The notes under the pieces are model-generated. The model worked only from the letters and a program-made list of their open reading frames with translations. It searched no databases and was not told where the DNA came from. This document shows, piece by piece, positions 58,026 through 64,000 of a stretch of 64,000 nucleotides of DNA. The first letter of the stretch is position 1; each line of letters begins with the position of its first letter. This stretch comes from a virus. The stretch is taken from positions 1-64,000 of IMG/VR virus record IMGVR_UViG_3300025274_001348. One strand, 5' to 3'. Made by a program: the position numbers and the translations under genes.

Positions 58026-59004
58026 ACACGATAGCGTGCTAATTACCGGCGGAAAGGGCTTTTTGGGCCGAAGGCTTTACAGATCGCTAAATGAGGCTGG
58101 CTACAGTCGCCTCACAGCGGTAGGGGGCACTCAAGATGGTATTGATCTAGGCGAAGATGCTCACATAGGTTGGATGTTTGATATGTACCGTCCTGATGTA
58201 GTAATCCATCTTGCCGCTAGAGTGGGTGGAATCGGAGCCAACATGAAATACCCCGGAGGTTTTCTGTATGAAAATCTTAACATGGGTATCAAGATGATCG
58301 AAGAAGCTCGCCAGTGGGAATGCAAAAAATTCATCATGACAGGAACGGTATGCTCTTATCCTAAATACTGCCCTGTCCCTTTTAAAGAAGAAGACATATG
58401 GAATGGATATCCAGAAGAAACTAATGCTCCTTATGGCATAGCAAAGAAAACGCTAATGGAAATGCTACAGGCGTACCATAGCCAGTTTGGAATGAACACT
58501 GTTAATTTAATACCTACCAACATGTATGGACCGGGAGATAATTACGATCCTAGAGCCAGTCATGTCATACCAGCCATTATGTCTCGCGTGGCTCATGCTA
58601 AGAAAAACAACGATCCTGAGTTAGAGGTATGGGGTTCTGGTGAAGCCAGTAGAGAATTTCTATTTGTTGAAGACTGCGCAAAAGCTATCCAGCTTGCTAT
58701 GGAAAATCACGATGACGATCCCTCGCCAGTCAATATAGGAACCGGTGAAGAAACTAAGATCAAAGACATGATCGAAACAATGTGTGAAATAATGGAATAT
58801 GACGGAGAGCTTGTGTGGAACGATAGAAAACCTGACGGTCAGCCAAGAAGATGTCTAGACGTTACAAAAGCAAAAGAAAAATTTGGGTTCACAGCCTCTA
58901 CTTCTCTCAGAAAAGGTCTAGAAATAACTGTCGAGTGGTTTAACCGGCATATGTCCCCGTACAAGAAGACGCTAAGAGAGCTTCCCCCTACGGAAATCTA
59001 CTGA
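58012..59004 (+). CDS. fcl: GDP-L-fucose synthase, 330 aa
   Basis: SDR epimerase/reductase: Rossmann GGKGFLGRRLYRSL, then VVIHLAARVGGIGANMKYPG, GTVCSYPKYCPVPFKEEDIW, the YxxxK pair in NAPYGIAKKTLMEM, NMYGPGDNYDPRASHVIPAI and WGSGEASREFLFVEDCAKAI. Converts GDP-4-keto-6-deoxymannose to GDP-L-fucose. A GDP-mannose dehydratase is not in the window; host enzyme may supply substrate. Suggests fucose-containing glycan on phage or host. Confidence 0.87.
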   Translation: MTISKHDSVLITGGKGFLGRRLYRSLNEAGYSRLTAVGGTQDGIDLGEDAHIGWMFDMYRPDVVIHLAARVGGIGANMKYPGGFLYENLNMGIKMIEEARQWECKKFIMTGTVCSYPKYCPVPFKEEDIWNGYPEETNAPYGIAKKTLMEMLQAYHSQFGMNTVNLIPTNMYGPGDNYDPRASHVIPAIMSRVAHAKKNNDPELEVWGSGEASREFLFVEDCAKAIQLAMENHDDDPSPVNIGTGEETKIKDMIETMCEIMEYDGELVWNDRKPDGQPRRCLDVTKAKEKFGFTASTSLRKGLEITVEWFNRHMSPYKKTLRELPPTEIY

Positions 59005-59867
59005 TGATTACCACCCTAATTCTTTCTGAAAACAACGCTGTTAGACTTCACCTACTCTTAGAGAGTCTCCATTTAAACGGCGGTAACTTATTTGACATAA
59101 CCGTTTTATACAGAGCCTCTTCCGAAAAATTTTTTGCAGGATACGAGAAAGCGTCTACCTACTTTAACCTTAAAAATCAATACGAGCATATCTTTCCAAC
59201 CAGATGGATAGAAATGAGCGACCTTCCTGTCGCAAAAAATATGATATCATGCCTCAAGGAAGCAAGAGAATTAGTATGCATTTTTAATGATGAGAATATT
59301 TTATTCAAAAACCCACCATCTTATGATTCTATAAAAACCCTTTTTGATGAACACAATCCTCTAACCTTGTCTTTACGGTTGGGTAACAATACTATTATCC
59401 AAAATCCTTATAGTCGAGATAGATATTTTGCCGAAATCCCTTCAGAGGGTGACTTCGTTTTGGATCAGTTCTTAGTATGGGATGCCGCTGAGATAACACC
59501 GTATACAAATTTTGGTATACCATTTTCAATTAACGGACATGTTTACAAAAACGAACACTTGGCAAAGATTTTAGATCAATCGACCTCTTCCAATTTGGAA
59601 GAATTAGAATCAGAAGTCCAGCCACTTTTTTATCAAGGGTCATCTTCTGGTTTACCTACTAAAATGTCTTGTCTCGAATATAGTGCCGTGATACATAACT
59701 CTTCGCAAAAAATTTCAGACGAAAGCGGTAGCAACTTAGGGATTAGCTTGGAAGATCTTAATGAAAGATACCTTCAGTCACAAACCATAGACTTAGACTA
59801 CATTCCTTTTGAGCATATTTCTATGCCCTTTGAACACTTTGTTCTAAGGTTCCACAATGCAAATTAG
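59004..59867 (+). CDS. Glycosyltransferase-like protein, paralogue 2, 287 aa
   Basis: Paralogue of 47571 (NGGNLFDITVLYRAS; LSLRLGNNTIIQNPYS; FSINGHVYKNEHLAK; GISLEDLNERYLQS), with the DxD-like CIFNDENILFKN. Start shares a base with the fcl stop. Two diverged copies suggest different donors or acceptors. Confidence 0.65.
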   Translation: MITTLILSENNAVRLHLLLESLHLNGGNLFDITVLYRASSEKFFAGYEKASTYFNLKNQYEHIFPTRWIEMSDLPVAKNMISCLKEARELVCIFNDENILFKNPPSYDSIKTLFDEHNPLTLSLRLGNNTIIQNPYSRDRYFAEIPSEGDFVLDQFLVWDAAEITPYTNFGIPFSINGHVYKNEHLAKILDQSTSSNLEELESEVQPLFYQGSSSGLPTKMSCLEYSAVIHNSSQKISDESGSNLGISLEDLNERYLQSQTIDLDYIPFEHISMPFEHFVLRFHNAN

Positions 59868-60303
59868 AAGAATAGAAAGAGATGATTTAGACGAGCACTA
59901 TTTAAATCTGAGAAGCCAACTAAGCCCTCTTCCACACGATTCCTGTAATGCCAATTTTGACAAAATATGGTCAACTTTTGTTAACGATAGTAATCACCAT
60001 GTTATAGTCGCAGTACAAAAAATCTATGACTCTCCGAAATACGCTAATCTCGTTGTGGGGACGGGATCGTTGTTAATTGAACGGAAATTAACTGGCACAA
60101 TTGCGGGTCGCATCGAAGATGTAGTAATTTTACAGGAATACAGAAAGTGTGGCATGGGGACCGCCATAATCGATGGGCTTATCGATATAGCGACACAGGA
60201 AAAATGCTACAAAATCATTTTACACTGTTCCGACAAAAATATACCGTTCTACAACAGGCTTGGTTTTCTTAAAGTAGACAACGGAATGAAGCTAGTACTA
60301 TGA
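59857..60303 (+). CDS. GNA1-like glucosamine-6-phosphate N-acetyltransferase, 148 aa
   Basis: GNAT fold with VVGTGSLLIERKLTGTIAGR then IEDVVILQEYRKCGMGTAII (acetyl-CoA motif RKCGMGT), LIDIATQEKCYKIILHCSDK and IPFYNRLGF. This order is characteristic of eukaryotic GNA1, not the bacterial GlmU route. With GlmS (29131) it would give GlcNAc-6-phosphate. Overlaps both neighbours. Confidence 0.75.
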   Translation: MQIRRIERDDLDEHYLNLRSQLSPLPHDSCNANFDKIWSTFVNDSNHHVIVAVQKIYDSPKYANLVVGTGSLLIERKLTGTIAGRIEDVVILQEYRKCGMGTAIIDGLIDIATQEKCYKIILHCSDKNIPFYNRLGFLKVDNGMKLVL

Positions 60304-61214
60304 AAATCATTTGCACCACGGTTGTCAGAGCAGCCTCTCAGGGCGATGTCCACGGTGGATTGTATGTTATCGATATGGATTCTGAAGAGGTTGTACATCA
60401 TTTTCCTTATGCAGAAGATTTTATCAATGACAATGAACGTGGGGGAGAACGAGGGTTAAGGGGCCTAGCCGTTCTAGACGATAGGATTATTGTTGCAGAT
60501 TCTTCCGGGCTAATGGAATTAGACAGAGACAATTTTAAAATTACCAACAGGATTCAGGATGATAACATATTTAAATCAATACATGAGATATGTTTTTTCG
60601 ATGGGAATCTGTGGATAACTTCGACAGCATACGATAAGATCGTTGCAATGGATCTTAATTTTAAACTGCGCGGTATTTGGGAGGTAATAGGAGAAGACGG
60701 AGAAGACCGTAAAATTTTAACCGACTTAAAGCCCAGCAATCCCACGCCGCCTAAAACCGAAGACAAATATCACATTAACTCTATTTCCAGTAACAATGGT
60801 AGAGTAGTTTTTTCTGGATTGATTACGCATTTACACTCTGCCACAAACATGGATGTTGTTGCTTCTATGCCCGTCATAGACAACGAAAAAAGTTTTCAGC
60901 ACAACTTTTATGAATACGAAGATTTATGCCTTGTCAACCTTACAACTTTTGGATACGTGGGAATTATCAAAAAAGACTCCCCAAAGATCAACTACGTCGC
61001 AATCCCCAAGTCCAAAAAGGTGAAATACTCTGCTGACCAGATAGCCGCTAATAACTGGAATCGTGGATTGGCTCGCAAAGACAACTATATTCTCATCGGT
61101 ACTTCACCAGCCAGAATACTTTTATATAACATGGATACCGTCAGGATAGAAAAAGAAATACAGCTTGAGGAAGATGTAAGACACTGTATTCACGGATTAG
61201 AGATATTGGAGTAA
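60300..61214 (+). CDS. Beta-propeller-like protein, 304 aa
   Basis: Repeated strands with GxxxxDDRIIVADSSGLMEL, FDGNLWITSTAYDKIVAMDL and LARKDNYILIGTSPARILLY, typical of six-bladed propellers (SMP-30/NHL or DUF4915-like). No signal peptide. Enzymatic role unclear; similar proteins in glycan loci may bind or modify sugars. Confidence 0.65.
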   Translation: MKIICTTVVRAASQGDVHGGLYVIDMDSEEVVHHFPYAEDFINDNERGGERGLRGLAVLDDRIIVADSSGLMELDRDNFKITNRIQDDNIFKSIHEICFFDGNLWITSTAYDKIVAMDLNFKLRGIWEVIGEDGEDRKILTDLKPSNPTPPKTEDKYHINSISSNNGRVVFSGLITHLHSATNMDVVASMPVIDNEKSFQHNFYEYEDLCLVNLTTFGYVGIIKKDSPKINYVAIPKSKKVKYSADQIAANNWNRGLARKDNYILIGTSPARILLYNMDTVRIEKEIQLEEDVRHCIHGLEILE

Positions 61215-61216
61215 AG

Positions 61217-61432
61217 ATGAAACTAGATGAAAAAAAGGTAAGTAGGAGCAAGGCCGAGTTATTGAAAATTGACGACAAAACTACAGCGCTGGTTTTGCCG
61301 GAAAATTTTGACGGTCTCGAAAACGGAAACGGGTTTCGCAAAATGATTGCATATGCGATTCATTCAAAATATATTTGGGTTCATTCAGACTTTAGGTTAA
61401 AGCATGGGAAAAACAGTAAGAAAAAAAAGTAA
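61217..61432 (+). CDS. Hypothetical protein with Lys-rich tail, 71 aa
   Basis: MKLDEKKVSRSKAELLKIDD, a middle with GNGFRKMIAYAIHSKYIWVH and a C-terminus HGKNSKKKK. Overlaps the Lys-rich peptide at 61404. Confidence 0.5.
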   Translation: MKLDEKKVSRSKAELLKIDDKTTALVLPENFDGLENGNGFRKMIAYAIHSKYIWVHSDFRLKHGKNSKKKK

Positions 61433-61508
61433 GCGAGACAAGAAGAAGCTAAAGAAGGAGCGTCGTTCAAGGAAAGAAAAACGTGAAAACGCATATAACA
61501 TGGGATGA
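61404..61508 (+). CDS. Lys/Arg-rich peptide, 34 aa
   Basis: MGKTVRKKSKRDKKKLKKER then RSRKEKRENAYNMG. Overlaps genes on both sides. Similar in character to the 28540 protein. Possibly a real small basic protein, or low-complexity coding of no function. Confidence 0.4.
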   Translation: MGKTVRKKSKRDKKKLKKERRSRKEKRENAYNMG

Positions 61509-61968
61509 TTACTTCATGGGTCTGGCCTATTATGCCTCTATTAGAAGCCATGACGATCAAACCAAGGTTGGTTGTGTGATCGTTAGCGACAAGAGAGTAA
61601 TTAGTATGGGCTACAATGGTTTCTGTAAAGGTGTCGATGACAGCGACCTTCCCACCGTAAGACCCAATAAATATCCGTTTATGGTTCACGCGGAGGAAAA
61701 CGCTGTTAGCAACATGCTGATCAATCCTCCGTCACTAAAGCAAGTATATGTTACACACATGCCCTGCAATAGATGCGCTAAACTTCTATGGCAAAACGAT
61801 ATCCACGACTGGCATATCCCCGAGGGCTGCAAGGCTCACGGATATTCAAAAGAAGACGAAATTGTTTACCGACATCTGATAGACAACGGGCTTCAAATAT
61901 CCTATGTCAACCCAGACCTGTCTTACTTGAACAGACTGACGGATAAGGGAAAACCTTTGAGTCATTAG
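61483..61968 (+). CDS. dCMP deaminase, 161 aa (GTG start)
   Basis: Zinc-dependent: SHDDQTKVGCVIVSDKRVIS, GVDDSDLPTVRPNKYPFMVH then HAEENAVSNM (His and catalytic Glu) and HMPCNRCAKLLW (Cys pair). Makes dUMP for thymidylate synthesis, a common phage function. GTG start chosen for the N-terminus MKTHITWDDYFMGLA as in the family. Next to the nuclease and ribonucleotide reductase, forming a nucleotide module. Confidence 0.88.
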   Translation: MKTHITWDDYFMGLAYYASIRSHDDQTKVGCVIVSDKRVISMGYNGFCKGVDDSDLPTVRPNKYPFMVHAEENAVSNMLINPPSLKQVYVTHMPCNRCAKLLWQNDIHDWHIPEGCKAHGYSKEDEIVYRHLIDNGLQISYVNPDLSYLNRLTDKGKPLSH

Positions 61969-62059
61969 CTCATATTTAGTGTATAATACTACATGTCGAC
62001 AAGAGTTATTCACAACGGCCCACCCCCTCTGGGTGAAGAAGAAAAGAGAGTCAACGAAG

Positions 62060-62422
62060 ATGAAGCAGCCACCGATAGGAATTACAACCAAAGGATCTGT
62101 CGTCAATGTTGTTGACGGCGATACGTTGGACGTAGAAGTAACAAGAACTATCAGAGTGAGACTTAAAGATTGTTGGTGTCCTGAAACAAGAACCAGAGAT
62201 TTAGAAGAAAAGAAAAAGGGGCTAGCGGCCAAGGCTCATTTAAATGGGCTTTTAGAAGACAGCAAAGATGTAGTTTTATTTATCCCGGCAGATTCAGACG
62301 GTGACATAAAAGACGTGTTCACTCTGAATCGAGTGCTGGGATATATTTTTATAGATTCCGAAAATGTCTCGTCCAGAATGGTCACAGATGGACATGCAAC
62401 CATAAGAAAAGAAAAAAAGTAG
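62060..62422 (+). CDS. Staphylococcal-nuclease-like (SNase) protein, 120 aa
   Basis: SNase/OB-fold hallmarks: VVNVVDGDTLDVEV (Asp pair for Ca), VRLKDCWCPETRTRDLEEKK where the Arg and Glu belong to the catalytic set, GLAAKAHLNGLLE and VLGYIFIDSENVSSRMV. Slightly smaller than SNase (about 150 aa). No signal peptide is seen with this start; an in-frame GTG at 62033 would add a basic N-terminus. It may degrade host DNA or scavenge nucleotides. Confidence 0.78.
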   Translation: MKQPPIGITTKGSVVNVVDGDTLDVEVTRTIRVRLKDCWCPETRTRDLEEKKKGLAAKAHLNGLLEDSKDVVLFIPADSDGDIKDVFTLNRVLGYIFIDSENVSSRMVTDGHATIRKEKK

Positions 62423-62429
62423 GAAGAAA

Positions 62430-64000
62430 ATGTCATTGAACGAATTGCAAAATTACACGTTTGTTAGTAAGTACGCGAGATGGATTCCAGAAAAGAAAAG
62501 AAGAGAAACTTGGAAAGAGTCAGTTGATAGAGTAAAAAATATGATGTATGCTAAATATCCCGAAGTGAACGGGGAAATAGAATGGGCATACGATCTAATG
62601 CACAAGAAACGTGTGCTAGGCTCTCAAAGAGCTTTACAGTTTGGAGGAAAGCCAATCTTTAAGCACCATGCTAGAGTCTACAACTGCATTGCTTCTTATG
62701 TAGACAGGCCAAGATTCTTTCAAGAATGTATGTATCTTTTACTATGCGGGTGTGGCGTAGGATTTTCGGTTCAAAAACACCACGTAAAGAAGCTACCAAA
62801 TATTATTATCAAAAAGAACGGTACAAAAAAATATACAATACCCGATACTATTGAGGGGTGGTCTGACGCAATTGGCGTTTTGGTTAGTAGCTACTTTGTT
62901 GATGACAAACTGTTTCCTGAATACGAAGGAAAGAACGTAAACTTTGATTTTTCTGAAATCAGACCCGCTGGATCTTATCTTAGTTCCAGTTCGGGAAAAG
63001 CTCCCGGCCCAGAGCCACTTAAAAAAGCACTCACTAATATTAAGAAGGTTTTAGACAGGGCTATAAAAGAATCGGAATTCGGCATAAAGAAATTGGAGCC
63101 AATACATGTCTACGACATTGTTATGCACGCTGCTGATGCTGTTATCTCTGGTGGTGTACGCAGAAGTGCTACGATCTGTGTTTTTTCTCCAGATGACCAA
63201 GACATGGCGATGGCGAAGACTGGTAACTGGTTTCACGATAATCCTCAACGTGGCCGTTCTAACAATTCTGCTTTACTCCTACGTGATAAAACCACTCCTA
63301 AACAGTTCTCCGGGTTGATGCAGTCAGTAAAGGAGTTTGGAGAGCCGGGTTTTGTGTGGTCAGATTCCACAGAGTTAATTGTGAACCCGTGTGTGGAGAT
63401 TGGGTTGTATCCTGTTGATGAAGAAACAGGTAAGACAGGATGGCAAGCATGTAATCTCAGTACCATTAATTGTGCAAAAGTTAACACCAAGAAAGAATTT
63501 TTTGAATCTTGTCGCGCTGCTGCAATTATTGGAACGCTTCAGGCCGGTTTTACTGATTTACCATATTTAGGAGAGATCAGCGAGAGAATTTTCCGACGAG
63601 AAGCCCTATTGGGCGTTTCCATGACCGGGATTATGGAACAGCACGAGCTTTGTCTCGATCCTGAAATCCAAAAAGAAGGCGCTAGGGTTATCAAAAAAAC
63701 AAACAAGGAATTTGCTGCTAAGATCGGAATCAATCCGGCGGCTAGAACTACTTGTGTCAAACCTGAAGGCACTGCCAGTTGCATCCTTGGTACTAGTAGC
63801 GGCATACATCCCCATCATGCTAAGCGTTATATACGACGTGTACAAGCTAACAAGATGGAGAATATTTATCAGCACTTCAGGAAAACAAACGAAAGAGCTT
63901 GTGAAGAATCAGTTTGGTCAACTAATGGCACAGACGACGTAATCTCTTTCTGTATAGAAGTACCAGATGGGTCAAAGCTGAAGAATAAAATTGGAGCCAT
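62430..64000 (+). CDS. nrdJ: Class II (adenosylcobalamin) ribonucleotide reductase, partial
   Basis: Open to the window end (523 codons seen). Matches monomeric class II enzymes such as Lactobacillus RTPR. The motifs are HKKRVLGSQRALQFGGKPIF, the N-terminal redox Cys in RVYNCIASYVDRP, CGCGVGFSVQKHHVKK and GVRRSATICVFSPDDQDM. SDSTELIVNPCVEIGLYPVD holds the thiyl-radical Cys, and ACNLSTINC, MTGIMEQ and TCVKPEGTASCILGTSSGIH follow. Reduces ribonucleotides without oxygen and needs vitamin B12. Start has GTAGGAAGAAA upstream. Length suggests about 200 residues remain beyond the window. Confidence 0.92.
   Translation, partial: MSLNELQNYTFVSKYARWIPEKKRRETWKESVDRVKNMMYAKYPEVNGEIEWAYDLMHKKRVLGSQRALQFGGKPIFKHHARVYNCIASYVDRPRFFQECMYLLLCGCGVGFSVQKHHVKKLPNIIIKKNGTKKYTIPDTIEGWSDAIGVLVSSYFVDDKLFPEYEGKNVNFDFSEIRPAGSYLSSSSGKAPGPEPLKKALTNIKKVLDRAIKESEFGIKKLEPIHVYDIVMHAADAVISGGVRRSATICVFSPDDQDMAMAKTGNWFHDNPQRGRSNNSALLLRDKTTPKQFSGLMQSVKEFGEPGFVWSDSTELIVNPCVEIGLYPVDEETGKTGWQACNLSTINCAKVNTKKEFFESCRAAAIIGTLQAGFTDLPYLGEISERIFRREALLGVSMTGIMEQHELCLDPEIQKEGARVIKKTNKEFAAKIGINPAARTTCVKPEGTASCILGTSSGIHPHHAKRYIRRVQANKMENIYQHFRKTNERACEESVWSTNGTDDVISFCIEVPDGSKLKNKIGA

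Noticed and set aside
1-64000. The window as host chromosome with ordinary metabolic genes
   Set aside because: rIIA/rIIB, many overlapping tiny genes, phage-type promoters, GP88/DUF932-like proteins and two small sigma factors are not expected together in a chromosome. A prophage remains possible, but no integrase or attachment sites are seen in the window.

Overview
The window looks like part of a large tailed-phage genome. The strongest evidence is an adjacent pair of T4-type rIIA and rIIB homologues (37262-40839). Supporting evidence is a phage tmRNA, phage-type tRNA genes, a GP88-like protein, a DUF932-like protein, two small sigma factors, and long runs of overlapping tiny genes. No terminase, portal or recognised major capsid gene lies in the window. 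The host cannot be fixed from sequence alone. A full DUF1501 gene (42176-43414), a family expanded in Planctomycetes, makes a planctomycete host or gene donor the best guess. Nearly everything is on the plus strand.

Bases 1 to about 12,900 are GC-rich and built from short cassettes of one to four tiny genes. Three recurring promoter types drive them: TTGACA-17-TACAAT promoters whose -35 often contains the stop codon of the gene before; promoters with a GCCGATAA box in the spacer; and a TTGACA-17-TAAAAC type at some copies of a repeated hairpin RNA module. Many cassettes end in a one-helix membrane peptide. The section also holds two paralogous protein families, a tRNA-Asp, and two structured non-coding RNAs sharing a nearly identical 36-nt motif.

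Between 12.9 and 14.1 kb composition changes to AT-rich and a two-gene minus-strand island occurs. A GCCGATA-type promoter at 13909 opens the next block, so both sections appear to belong to one replicon. From 14.1 to 18.1 kb lies a chain of small overlapping genes, several joined by an almost invariant ATTGAAGATGAGT(A/G)A junction. From 18.1 to 37.2 kb host-like metabolism dominates: enoyl-CoA hydratase, acyl-CoA dehydrogenase and 3-hydroxyacyl-CoA dehydrogenase (beta-oxidation without a thiolase here); GMP reductase; class I aldolase; GlmS; lysine 6-aminotransferase with an aldehyde dehydrogenase; an arginine-type hydrolase; and a short UDP-sugar dehydrogenase. tRNA-Ile(UAU), tmRNA and an odd tRNA-like RNA are interleaved.

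From 37.2 to 43.7 kb come rIIA/rIIB, a deoxyribosyltransferase-like protein, DUF1501 and an IscA/HesB-like protein. From 44 to 48.5 kb is a glycan group (glycosyltransferases and a methyltransferase). From 48.7 to 57.5 kb are membrane proteins, a sigma factor, a duplicated probable virion protein, a papain-like hydrolase and two secreted trypsin-like proteases. From 57.7 kb to the end are a thioredoxin, GDP-fucose synthase, a second glycosyltransferase-like protein, a GNA1-like acetyltransferase, a dCMP deaminase, a micrococcal-type nuclease and a class II ribonucleotide reductase cut by the window end. Overall the phage appears equipped to reshape lipid, amino-acid, nucleotide and amino-sugar metabolism. 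All functions are read from motifs and similarity by eye; no search was run.
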